DNA of 7,651 bases from CAZBJJ01 sp964492245 (GCA_964492245.1 CAZBJJ010000063.1:1-7651); one strand, 5' to 3'; positions 1 to 6,270 are shown, counted from the first letter of the stretch. The notes: generated by a model from the sequence alone, not told the origin. Translations and numbers: made by a program.

Positions 1-90
1 CTTCTTCGAGCTCTTCAACTTCTTCGAGCTCCTCGACTTCTTCGAGCTCCTCGACTTCTTCGAGCTCCTCGACCTCTTCGAGCGCTTCGA
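1..90 (-). repeat. 18-bp in-frame tandem repeat encoding (E/L)EEVEEL units
   Basis: Five consecutive 18-bp units occupy 1-18, 19-36, 37-54, 55-72 and 73-90. The three central units are identical (CTTCTTCGAGCTCCTCGA on the plus strand); the outer two differ at a few bases. The array continues past the left edge, so the copy number is unknown. The unit is a multiple of three, so gain or loss of copies changes the length of the Glu-rich tail without breaking the frame. Confidence 0.9.
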
Positions 91-1438
91 GGGGGGCGGC
101 GGAGGGGGGGCGCGCAGGGGGTTTGGGGGTGGTGACTGCAGATGGCTTGGGGGCTGTGGGAGCTGTGGCGGGGGTGAGGGTTGATTGTTGGGAGGAGATT
201 TTTTCCAATAGGGCTATAAGGCGGCCTTCGTCCAGATGGCTTGCCTCGGGGCCGGTTTTTCTTGTGGCCCCCATTGCCTGCAAAAGTTCGCCCCAAGATT
301 TGTCTAAAAGTTCATCGATATCGCGAATTTTTGGCAGGCTCTTTTTAATGGTGCGTCGCACCTCTTCCTGCCGGAGTTCTAGCTCCCTCGTCCAACGGGC
401 CCAGTCGAAGTCGCCCTTCGTTGTATAAAATTCCTGCAATAGCTGTATCTGCAGCCGCTTTATTCGGTTGGCGGCAAGGGTAACTGGGTCCTGTTTAAGG
501 TTGAAGATGAGAAATATCAATAAAAAAACAGTCAAAAAGAAGGAGGCAAGTAAGATATATTTCATTTCCCGCGGAAATTCAAAAAAACCTTTATCAATTA
601 TTCTTCCAATATACAGGCCCGCAGCCGATTGGCTGGAAAGCAACATATAGTCCCTGCCAGCCTCTGTTTTGGCAAGGGGCTGTAGGTCTAGGCTCTTGCT
701 GCTCCAGATGTCGCGAATGCTTTGGCGTACATCATCGTGCACGTTTGAATGGGGAAAGGCCACAACGAGGCCATCGGGCTTGGCGAGCAGAAAGAGTCTT
801 TCGCCCGGTTTTATGCTCTCGTCCCGAACCAGTGCCTCGGTAAGGCCGCGCAACGAGACGTAAAAGACTGCGGTGCCCTTGTGCAGGGCAAAGGAATCGG
901 TAAAGGGGAAACTGAATACTAGGAATTCGCGCTGCCCATCGACAAAGACTAGCGGTTCAGATTTTTCTGGGCGCTGAATATCATCCCAGGGCAGATCCTC
1001 CTCGAAGCTAAGATAATTGCGGTACGAGACAGAAAGGCGCTCCTGGCGCAAGATGTCCTTTGAATCGGTGGAATAATGAAGGCGCCGTCCATTGCTGTCT
1101 ATAAATTTTATGGACACTAGGGAGGGCAGGGCCTCCTGCAGTTCGCCCACCGCTTTACTGCGGGCATAGATGTCTTCGGCACTTAGGTTGGGGAGAAAAC
1201 TATGTTGTAATGCTGGTTCTGCCAGCAATGCCTGAAACTTTTTTTCGGTGCTTTTTAGGAAAACATCGCTGGAAGCGGCAATGCTATCTAGCTCCTTTGC
1301 AAGGCCCTTTGCGCGCGCCGGGTTATAAAACCGAGCTTCCACGAGATTAAAGAGCCCAGAATAGGCCAGCACACTAAAACCTGTAAAAAGCAGGATAGAA
1401 ACAAGCAAGCTAATAGAGACCTTTTGGCCTGTTGTCAA
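1..1438 (-). CDS. Two-TM sensor-like protein with acidic tandem-repeat tail, 3' end outside window
   Basis: Open frame of 479 codons from a TTG at 1438 to the left edge with no stop. It has no early ATG. The start is chosen because GGGAGG (1452-1447) lies 8 nt upstream of TTG 1438; the in-frame TTG at 1444 would leave only 2 nt. Layout: TM helix at residues ~8-30; extracytoplasmic region ~31-292; second TM ~293-314 (YILLASFFLTVFLLIFLIF); cytoplasmic helical region ~325-415; Pro/Ala/Thr-rich linker ~418-449; then repeats of (E)EVEEL from ~450 to the window edge. Segments such as VSIKFIDSNGRRLHYS (~108-123) and GERLFLLAKPDGLVVAFP (~212-229) recall Cache-type sensor domains, so a ligand-sensing role is plausible but inferred. 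No HAMP, kinase, cyclase or chemotaxis signalling domain is visible; any output domain would lie beyond the repeats. I do not recognise the family. It is divergent from glgP. Confidence 0.82.
   Translation of the reverse strand, partial: MTTGQKVSISLLVSILLFTGFSVLAYSGLFNLVEARFYNPARAKGLAKELDSIAASSDVFLKSTEKKFQALLAEPALQHSFLPNLSAEDIYARSKAVGELQEALPSLVSIKFIDSNGRRLHYSTDSKDILRQERLSVSYRNYLSFEEDLPWDDIQRPEKSEPLVFVDGQREFLVFSFPFTDSFALHKGTAVFYVSLRGLTEALVRDESIKPGERLFLLAKPDGLVVAFPHSNVHDDVRQSIRDIWSSKSLDLQPLAKTEAGRDYMLLSSQSAAGLYIGRIIDKGFFEFPREMKYILLASFFLTVFLLIFLIFNLKQDPVTLAANRIKRLQIQLLQEFYTTKGDFDWARWTRELELRQEEVRRTIKKSLPKIRDIDELLDKSWGELLQAMGATRKTGPEASHLDEGRLIALLEKISSQQSTLTPATAPTAPKPSAVTTPKPPARPPSAAPLEALEEVEELEEVEELEEVEELEEVEELEE
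91..129 (+). other. Potential G-quadruplex motif in the template strand of the sensor-like gene
   Basis: Plus-strand G runs at 91-96 (6), 104-110 (7), 117-121 (5) and 125-129 (5) are separated by loops of 7, 6 and 3 nt. This fits the usual four-run quadruplex pattern with loops of at most 7 nt. On the coding (minus) strand it encodes the Pro/Ala-rich linker through CCC/CCG codons, so codon and amino-acid constraint alone could explain it. Confidence 0.45.
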
Positions 1439-1446
1439 AGACAAAA

Positions 1447-1452
1447 CCTCCC
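1447..1452 (-). promoter_or_regulatory. Ribosome binding site fixing the TTG start at 1438
   Basis: The minus strand reads GGGAGG at 1452-1447, 8 nt before TTG 1438. This is the only good Shine-Dalgarno sequence in front of the open frame and decides the non-ATG start. Confidence 0.75.
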
Positions 1453-1496
1453 TTCTATCTAATATCGGAAATTTTTCATGTTTTTTAAAGCTTCTT

Positions 1497-1559
1497 GTAG
1501 CTATTTTGCTCTTTTTGCCTATTCGCCATTGGATTGACAGGGGGCGCACTAATAGCTAC
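1497..1559. repeat. Perfect 9-bp inverted repeat flanking the -35 region of the divergent glgP promoter
   Basis: GTAGCTATT at 1497-1505 and its exact reverse complement AATAGCTAC at 1551-1559 lie in the intergenic region between the divergent sensor-like gene and glgP. Each arm contains the palindrome TAGCTA, and the arm centres are 54 bp apart, about five helical turns. The right arm overlaps the likely -10 region of glgP. It could be a paired operator; that role is inferred. Confidence 0.5.
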
Positions 1560-1562
1560 CCT
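1534..1562 (+). promoter_or_regulatory. Candidate sigma70 promoter of glgP
   Basis: Consensus -35 TTGACA at 1534-1539, a 17-nt spacer, then a weak -10 TACCCT at 1557-1562. Transcription would start near 1569, giving a leader of about 29 nt before ATG 1598. The -35 is perfect but the -10 is poor, which would suit an activated promoter. Confidence 0.4.
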
Positions 1563-1597
1563 TCTTTTTGGTTTCAAAATATCAACAGGAGGCTATA

Positions 1598-4030
1598 ATG
1601 ACCCTCTGCAAAAGCAGCTTTGAAGAAAAAATACGGCTTCGACTAAAGCGTCGCTACGGTAAGGACCTTAGCGAGGCGAGTAATCACGACATATACGATG
1701 CCGTTTCCGCCGCTACCATGGAATACGTGCTGGACAATTGGATGGCCACGAGAAAGGCCTTTGAGCAAAACCCCGCAAAACAGATGTTTTATATTTCGGC
1801 AGAATTTTTGATGGGGCGGGCCCTGGGCAATAATCTTTTAAACCTGGGCTATCAGGATGTAATTCGCGAAGTGCTCACCGATTTGGGCTTCGACTACAAT
1901 ATANNNNNNNNNNTGGGCAATGGGGGTCTTGGAAGGCTTGCCGCCTGTTTTTTAGATTCGCTGGCCAGCATGGACCTGCCCGGCCACGGCTATGGTATTC
2001 GCTACCGCTATGGCATGTTCGAACAGAGGATAGTCAATGGTAAGCAGATTGAGGTGCCCGACAACTGGCTGGAACACCGCGACCCCTGGTGCATTAAGCG
2101 CCCAGATCAGTCGGTCTTTGTTAAAATTGGGGGCTCTGTTCTTGCACGCGTGGACGAGCAGGGTAAAGAGCGTTTTGAGACTGTCAATGCCGAAATTATC
2201 AAATGTGTCCCCTACGATGTGCCCATTGTGGGCTACAAGACGAGCACCGTAAACACTTTGCGCCTTTGGACGGCCGAAAGCCCAGATGGCTTTGACCTTC
2301 AGCTCTTTAACGATATGCACTACCAGAGGGCGGTTCAAAAGGCCAACCAGGCCGAAGATCTTTCGCGCGTGCTGTACCCCAACGATTCCGGCCCCTCGGG
2401 AAAGGCGCTGCGGCTAAAACAGCAGTACTTTTTTGTTTCGGCGAGCATTCAGGATATTTTGCGGGGCTTTAAGCTTCGCCATGGCAATGATTTTGAAAAA
2501 CTTCCCGATTTTGCCACTATTCAGTTAAATGATACCCACCCAGTTGTGGCCATTCCCGAGCTCATGCGGCTTTTAATTGATGAAGAAAACCTCGACTGGG
2601 ACACTGCCTGGAATATTATAACCCGGGTCTTTGCCTATACGAATCATACTATTTTATCCGAGGCCCTCGAAAAATGGCCCATCGATCTTTTCTCGAATAC
2701 CATCCCCCGCGTCTACGATATCCTCGAAGAGATTGACCGGCGCAATAAGGATCATTTTAAGGAGCTGTGGCCAGAGGATTGGGACCGGCGCCACCGCATG
2801 ACCATTATTGCCGATGGCATGGTGCATATGGCGCGCTTGGCTATTATTGCCTCGTTCTCGGTAAATGGGGTTGCCGCCCTGCATACCGAAATCCTTAAAA
2901 AACGGGAACTGCGCGATTTTTATGACTGGAAGCCGGAAATTTTTAACAACAAGACAAATGGCGTTACCCAGCGGCGCTGGCTTTTGCATTCAAATCCTGG
3001 CCTTTCCGAGCTTATTACCGAGTCTATTGGGGATGCCTGGGTTCGCGACCTTTCTGAGCTATCAAAATTGGAAGATTTCGCCGAGGATGCTGCCTTTAGG
3101 GCCCGCTTTGCCAAAATTAAGCGCGACAACAAGCTGCGCCTGGCCGCCTTCCTTAAAGAAAAACAGGGAGCCGATATCAATCCCGACTCGATGCTGGATG
3201 TCCAGGTTAAGCGTCTGCACGAATACAAGAGACAGCTTTTAAATATTTTCCATGTGATGTATCTGCACAACCGCATTGTCGACGATCCAAGCTTCGAGCC
3301 GCACCCCCGCACCTTTATTTTTGGGGGCAAGGCGGCATCGGGCTACCGCCGAGCTAAAAGCATTATCGCTTTAATCAATGCTGTTGCCCAGCGAATTGAT
3401 AGCGACCCGCGCGTTCGCGGCCGCATTAAACTGATATTTGCCAATAATTATCGGGTGAGCCTTGCCGAAAAAATTATTCCGGCAGCCGATCTCTCCGAGC
3501 AGATTTCCACTGCGGGCAAGGAGGCCAGTGGCACCGGGAACATGAAGTTTATGATGAACGGCGCCCTGACCATTGGCACGATGGATGGCGCAAACGTAGA
3601 AATTGTGCAGGAAGTGGGCCGAAAAAATGCCTTTATCTTTGGGCTGGGCTCCGAGGAGATTGCAGCCGTAGAGGCCACCCACTCCTACGATCCGCGGATT
3701 TATCTGGGCAAGACCCCCTCGCTGGCGCGCGTTTTACATCAGTTGGTGGATGGGACCTTCCAGGGCGAGAATGTGCCTGCCTTTAAGGAGCTCTTCGATT
3801 CGCTATTAAATGGCGTCGAGGGTATGCGTCCGGACCCCTACTATGTGCTTGCCGATTTCGATGCCTACTGCAAGGCCCACGAAGCAGCCGATGCCTGTTA
3901 CCGCGATCAGGAAACCTGGGTTAAAAAGGCAATTCTCAATGTTGCCCGGTCGGGAGTTTTCTCCAGCGACCGGACAATTCAACAGTATGCGGATGAAATC
4001 TGGAAGATTTCTCCGGTTACCTTTAATTGA
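1598..4030 (+). CDS. glgP: Glycogen/starch alpha-glucan phosphorylase
   Basis: Cytoplasmic PLP-dependent enzyme (GT35) that phosphorolyses alpha-1,4-glucan from the non-reducing end to glucose-1-phosphate, mobilising glycogen. ATG 1598 is preferred over the upstream TTG 1568 because AGGAGG at 1587-1592 sits 5 nt before it, giving about 810 codons as assembled, a normal family length. Family motifs in order: YISAEFLMGR (~65-74), GNGGLGRLAACFLDS (~107-121), QLNDTHPVVAIPELMRLL, NKTNGVTQRRWLLHSNP, DVQVKRLHEYKRQLLN, and the PLP signature EASGTGNMKFMMNGALTIGT with the cofactor Lys at ~650 (codon 3545-3547). Ten N at 1904-1913 replace the stretch normally reading like EEEPDA(A/G) before LGNGGLGR; the family would need about 28 bases there, so the protein is several residues short by assembly, not biology. 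No other glycogen gene is in the window, so it appears monocistronic. Confidence 0.97.
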   Translation: MTLCKSSFEEKIRLRLKRRYGKDLSEASNHDIYDAVSAATMEYVLDNWMATRKAFEQNPAKQMFYISAEFLMGRALGNNLLNLGYQDVIREVLTDLGFDYNIXXXXGNGGLGRLAACFLDSLASMDLPGHGYGIRYRYGMFEQRIVNGKQIEVPDNWLEHRDPWCIKRPDQSVFVKIGGSVLARVDEQGKERFETVNAEIIKCVPYDVPIVGYKTSTVNTLRLWTAESPDGFDLQLFNDMHYQRAVQKANQAEDLSRVLYPNDSGPSGKALRLKQQYFFVSASIQDILRGFKLRHGNDFEKLPDFATIQLNDTHPVVAIPELMRLLIDEENLDWDTAWNIITRVFAYTNHTILSEALEKWPIDLFSNTIPRVYDILEEIDRRNKDHFKELWPEDWDRRHRMTIIADGMVHMARLAIIASFSVNGVAALHTEILKKRELRDFYDWKPEIFNNKTNGVTQRRWLLHSNPGLSELITESIGDAWVRDLSELSKLEDFAEDAAFRARFAKIKRDNKLRLAAFLKEKQGADINPDSMLDVQVKRLHEYKRQLLNIFHVMYLHNRIVDDPSFEPHPRTFIFGGKAASGYRRAKSIIALINAVAQRIDSDPRVRGRIKLIFANNYRVSLAEKIIPAADLSEQISTAGKEASGTGNMKFMMNGALTIGTMDGANVEIVQEVGRKNAFIFGLGSEEIAAVEATHSYDPRIYLGKTPSLARVLHQLVDGTFQGENVPAFKELFDSLLNGVEGMRPDPYYVLADFDAYCKAHEAADACYRDQETWVKKAILNVARSGVFSSDRTIQQYADEIWKISPVTFN
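1904..1913. other. Assembly gap (10 N) inside glgP
   Basis: Exactly ten N interrupt glgP between codons for ...FDYNI and LGNGGLGR. The frame happens to be kept. Phosphorylases usually have about nine residues (an acidic EEE.DA(G/A)L stretch) here and the gap allows only four, so the true gap is probably near 28 bases and the 10 N are a placeholder. Confidence 0.9.
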
Positions 4031-4037
4031 TCAATAA

Positions 4038-4069
4038 GTAGCTCGAAAGACTGAGGTTTTTCGAGCTAC
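4038..4069. terminator. Hairpin between the convergent glgP and DUF438 genes
   Basis: Perfect 11-bp stem GTAGCTCGAAA (4038-4048) / TTTCGAGCTAC (4059-4069) with a 10-nt loop, located between the glgP stop (4030) and the DUF438 stop (4075). It is placed to serve both genes, but neither strand has a clean U-run after the stem. It may be a weak bidirectional terminator or an mRNA 3'-end stabiliser. Confidence 0.6.
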
Positions 4070-4074
4070 CCATG

Positions 4075-5358
4075 TTATTTCCAATCTGGCAGTCGTCGCT
4101 GGCCGCTTAGGCTGCGCACATGAGTGGCATCCTGGCTCACTTCCAGGGTGCCCAAATACTGGCCCGCGTCGTCGCGGATTGCCAGATAGGAAATATGAAC
4201 GAATTTCTCGCCCATCTGTATCCAAAACTCGGCGCTGTCCTTTGTGCCTTCCTTAAAAGCGGCCAATATTTCCTCGACAATGTGGACACTTTTGGGCGGG
4301 TGGCAGTTTTGGACATCCCGGCCAATAATTGCGGGGCTGCGCGGAAAGACCCGGTGGGGGCTGTCTGAATAATAGCGCACCTTGTCTTGGGCATCTACAA
4401 AGGAAAAATCGACTGGCAGGCTTGTTAAAATACGATTTAGCCAATCCAAGGGCAGACTGCCCACCGATAAAGGCACCTCGGTCGCCGGCCCAAACGAGAT
4501 ATCGGCTGGGGCTGTCTTGCCTTTGGCGGCCAATGCTGCCTCGAACTGGGGGTACAGGCCAGTAGCTGAGCTTTCGCCCTCCTTTTTATCTATCAAAATA
4601 GGATCCCACTCAGCCCCCGGGCGCACCCAGGCATAGCCAATGGCCTGTTCGCCGGCACGCACACTTACCCAGTCGCTGGGGGTCAGGCGCTTTAAGGCGT
4701 TGGGAAAGAGAATGCGCTCCTCCATAAAAATCATCATGCGCATGCGGGCAGCGAGGCTTTTGGCCTGTCGGCGGCACTCTAGCACATTGTTGTCGGCAAC
4801 AGCTCGGTCGAAGGCCTTAAAAATACCGCGAATTTCGTCGTGTTTGCCCCACATCACCTTCGAGGGTCCGGTAAAACCATAGTTTTCCAGAAAGGGGAAA
4901 AGCTGATTTTCCTTGCGTTCGTAGTGAATAATGATGGGCCGCAACTCGTTTACCGCCTTTTCTAGGGCGGGAATGCCCTTCATACCGGCAAATAAAAGGC
5001 CCCGTAGACGTTTATTGGCCTCGCGGTTTTCGCCCTGAAAGGTGTGAATGGGGTGCCCGCTCATGCTCTCCTGCCGCTCCCCCTTTTCCAGCCCGGAACG
5101 GAAGACCTCGGCATGCACCTCGCACAGGCGCATAACCTCCTCTACGGGTGTGCCAGCATTTATAAGCGACTGCTCAAGAGCGGCCACCTCGGCTGCGTCG
5201 GCACCTTTAATAATATCGTGAAACTCTTTTCGCACCTCTTCCACCGGCACTCCCTGGCCCAGGCGCTCAATTACCACGGCAAGGCGGGCGGCCTTTGCGC
5301 TGTCCACCTCGTCCATTTTTTTCCCCTGCAGGTCCTTGTTTCCTAAAAACTCGCTCAT
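4075..5358 (-). CDS. DUF438 domain protein with hemerythrin-like and PAS domains
   Basis: Predicted 427-aa soluble cytoplasmic protein with no signal peptide or TM helix. ATG 5358 is chosen over the longer frame (to 5454) because GGAGG lies 7 nt upstream and DUF438 begins soon after. Domains: DUF438 (~20-90), hemerythrin/HHE-like helical bundle (~100-225), PAS (~305-412). Candidate metal ligands are H102, H105, H145 in HYERKENQLFP, H173 in GKHDEIR, and E213/E214 in FMEERILFP. The PAS domain holds the family motif IIGRDVQNCHPPKSVHIVEEIL (split here: IIGRDVQNCHPP at ~345-355, then KSVHIVEEIL). Proteins with this architecture occur in many anaerobes and are thought to sense or bind a ligand such as oxygen, NO or haem; the exact role is not settled. 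No DNA-binding or kinase output is present, so partner proteins would be needed. It converges on glgP and is divergent from the UPF0316-type gene. Confidence 0.9.
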   Translation of the reverse strand: MSEFLGNKDLQGKKMDEVDSAKAARLAVVIERLGQGVPVEEVRKEFHDIIKGADAAEVAALEQSLINAGTPVEEVMRLCEVHAEVFRSGLEKGERQESMSGHPIHTFQGENREANKRLRGLLFAGMKGIPALEKAVNELRPIIIHYERKENQLFPFLENYGFTGPSKVMWGKHDEIRGIFKAFDRAVADNNVLECRRQAKSLAARMRMMIFMEERILFPNALKRLTPSDWVSVRAGEQAIGYAWVRPGAEWDPILIDKKEGESSATGLYPQFEAALAAKGKTAPADISFGPATEVPLSVGSLPLDWLNRILTSLPVDFSFVDAQDKVRYYSDSPHRVFPRSPAIIGRDVQNCHPPKSVHIVEEILAAFKEGTKDSAEFWIQMGEKFVHISYLAIRDDAGQYLGTLEVSQDATHVRSLSGQRRLPDWK

Positions 5359-5402
5359 ATAGCTCCCTCCACTATTCATTATCGCATTTGTAAGGTATTT
5401 GT

Positions 5403-5430
5403 AGTATACGCATTTATGTCCTAAAAGCAA
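5403..5430 (-). promoter_or_regulatory. Candidate promoter of the DUF438 gene
   Basis: On the minus strand, -35 TTGCTT (5430-5425), a 16-nt spacer and -10 TATACT (5408-5403, 5/6 consensus). The start would fall near 5396, about 38 nt before ATG 5358, with the GGAGG in between. Confidence 0.55.
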
Positions 5431-5446
5431 AGAATTTTTTAGCCCC

Positions 5447-5475
5447 TTGAGCATTTTTAGGCAAACAGCTATTTT
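5447..5475 (+). promoter_or_regulatory. Candidate promoter of the UPF0316-type gene
   Basis: TTGAGC at 5447-5452, a 17-nt spacer and TATTTT at 5470-5475, each 4/6 to consensus. The start would fall near 5482, leaving a leader of about 60 nt that contains the 5488-5519 hairpin. It lies upstream of and back to back with the DUF438 promoter. Confidence 0.35.
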
Positions 5476-5480
5476 TGCCT
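5459..5480. other. Intergenic hairpin AGGCAAA / TTTGCCT
   Basis: Perfect 7-bp inverted repeat (5459-5465 and 5474-5480) with an 8-nt loop containing AGCTATT. It overlaps the candidate -10 of the downstream gene, so it could be an operator or only a chance hairpin. Confidence 0.4.
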
Positions 5481-5487
5481 TATGAAA

Positions 5488-5519
5488 GGGCCTTGAAAAC
5501 CTCAGTTTTTTTGTGGCTC
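5488..5519 (+). other. Leader hairpin upstream of the UPF0316-type gene
   Basis: GGGCC and GAAAAC around a CTCA loop can pair with GTTTT and GGCTC (one G-U pair), ending in a T-rich stretch just before the RBS at 5534-5538. The structure could be an attenuator-like element in the leader. The stem is AT-rich and interrupted, so support is limited. Confidence 0.3.
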
Positions 5520-5543
5520 TGTAAAATCCATTTGGAGGATGCC

Positions 5544-6059
5544 TTGTTTTCTAATGCAAGTTTACTTTCTGCGCTTATTATATTTGTCGCCCGCGTCTGC
5601 GATGTAAGCCTTGGGACATTGCGCAATGTAATGGTGATAAAGGGCAAAAAGCCTCTGGCCATTGGCATTGCTTTTTTTGAATCACTTATATGGATTTTTG
5701 CGGTCTCTCGGGTCCTGAGCCAGGTAAATGATGCCTTTACCGCCCTTTCCTTTGCACTGGGCTTTGCCACGGGTACCTTTGTGGGAATGAGCCTTGAAAG
5801 CTTCTTTAAAATTGGCGAGCAGGTCGTGCGCATTTTTACCCGCAAAGGCGATGCAATGGCAGAAATTCTGCGGGAGGCCGGCTACCGCGTTACCCTTATG
5901 GACGGGCGGGGCCGCGATGGCCCGGTACAATTGCTCTTTGTGCAGGTGCGCAGGCGGAGTGCGGGAAATTTGGCCAAACTCGCCAGAAACTATGATGAGC
6001 ATTCATTTATTTTATTTGATGATATCCGTGCGGTCTCGCCCGCGCCGAATGGGAAATAA
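5544..6059 (+). CDS. UPF0316-type membrane protein with C-terminal DUF2179 domain
   Basis: 171-aa protein. TTG 5544 is chosen because GGAGG (5534-5538) lies 5 nt upstream and the product then begins directly before the first TM helix, matching the usual 170-190 aa of this family; the frame extends upstream to 5475 but without a comparable RBS. Three TM helices are predicted at ~6-26, ~37-57 and ~62-84. The conserved stretch ARVCDVSLGTLRNVMVIKGK (~16-35) is typical of the UPF0316/YebE-like N-terminal domain. The soluble C-terminal ~105-165 (REAGYRVTLMDGRGRDGPVQ..) matches the DUF2179 fold seen also at the end of YitT-type membrane proteins. Molecular function is unknown; a small-ligand regulatory role for DUF2179 is only a hypothesis. 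It appears to be a single-gene transcript ending at the 6065-6084 hairpin. Confidence 0.88.
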   Translation: MFSNASLLSALIIFVARVCDVSLGTLRNVMVIKGKKPLAIGIAFFESLIWIFAVSRVLSQVNDAFTALSFALGFATGTFVGMSLESFFKIGEQVVRIFTRKGDAMAEILREAGYRVTLMDGRGRDGPVQLLFVQVRRRSAGNLAKLARNYDEHSFILFDDIRAVSPAPNGK

Positions 6060-6088
6060 AAAAAGCGGGTTCAACAAAACCCGCCTTT
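6058..6088. terminator. Bidirectional intrinsic terminator, stronger on the minus strand
   Basis: Stem GCGGGTT (6065-6071) / AACCCGC (6078-6084) with a 6-nt loop. Read on the minus strand it is followed by seven U (6064-6058), a classic terminator for the tRNA gene whose 3' end sits at 6095. Read on the plus strand it is followed by CTTT and ends the UPF0316-type gene. Confidence 0.85.
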
Positions 6089-6094
6089 AAAAAT

Positions 6095-6116
6095 TGGGCC
6101 CACCAGGACTTGAACC
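6095..6116 (-). tRNA. 3'-terminal tRNA fragment, probable island attachment site
   Basis: The minus strand at 6116-6095 reads GGTTCAAGTCC followed by TGGTGGGCCCA. This gives G52-G53, T-loop TTCAAGT (54-60), CCTGG (61-65), acceptor 3' strand TGGGCCC (66-72) and discriminator A73; CCA is not encoded. The minus-strand terminator follows at the right distance. Upstream (to the right) the T-stem 5' strand would have to be CCAGG but is TTTGG, and no anticodon arm, D arm or GGGCCCA acceptor strand follows. So only about 22 nt of a tRNA remain. The identity cannot be assigned without the anticodon. The break coincides with the change to AT-rich DNA. Confidence 0.75.
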
Positions 6117-6130
6117 AAACAGGCTTTATT

Positions 6131-6209
6131 ACTAGTGAATATTAGTCGTTATCTAGTGTGTATTATAGCATATTTTACGTTAATTACCACTATATAGTGT
6201 AAATTATAG
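6131..6209 (+). repeat. Three degenerate direct repeats, TAGTGnnnATTATAG type
   Basis: Copies start at 6133 (TAGTGAATATTAG, two bases shorter), 6154 (TAGTGTGTATTATAG) and 6195 (TAGTGTAAATTATAG). The last two match at 13 of 15 positions. The starts are 21 and 41 bp apart, near two and four helical turns. They lie immediately beside the tRNA fragment, so they could be arm-type sites of the integrase that inserted the element; this is inference. Confidence 0.5.
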
Positions 6210-6210
6210 G

Positions 6211-6254
6211 CTTGAAAATCTACTTGAATTTTTATGACTTGATATTTTACTTGA
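6211..6254 (+). repeat. Four CTTGA motifs at 12-15 bp spacing
   Basis: CTTGA begins at 6211, 6223, 6238 and 6250, the last three as ACTTGA. They sit between the tRNA fragment and the intI remnant in AT-rich DNA. They may be binding sites or low-complexity sequence. Confidence 0.3.
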
Positions 6255-6270
6255 TATATTTATTGAAAGG

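Noticed and set aside
123..863. Plus-strand frames opposite the sensor-like gene
   Set aside because: The minus-strand frame is open for 1438 bases with TM segments and a good RBS; the plus-strand frames are short and lack such support.
1568..1597. Longer glgP start at TTG 1568
   Set aside because: AGGAGG at 1587-1592 lies inside this extension and is ideally placed for ATG 1598; the extra ten residues are not family-like.
1952..3682. Antisense and overlapping frames within glgP
   Set aside because: They are shadows of a clear glgP reading frame, with no RBS and no family resemblance.
5359..5454. N-terminal extension of the DUF438 protein to 5454
   Set aside because: It would cover the candidate promoter and RBS; ATG 5358 with GGAGG is far better supported.
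5475..5543. 23-residue N-terminal extension of the UPF0316-type protein
   Set aside because: There is no RBS before 5475, the region holds a leader hairpin, and TTG 5544 has GGAGG 5 nt upstream.
6065..6105. Plus-strand tRNA 3' end (CGGGTTCAAC...GGGCCCACCA)
   Set aside because: The apparent T-arm has a 10-nt loop and the hairpin is a terminator. The minus strand gives an exact GGTTCAAGTCC T-loop, and the CCA-like end is a by-product of the palindromic acceptor sequence.
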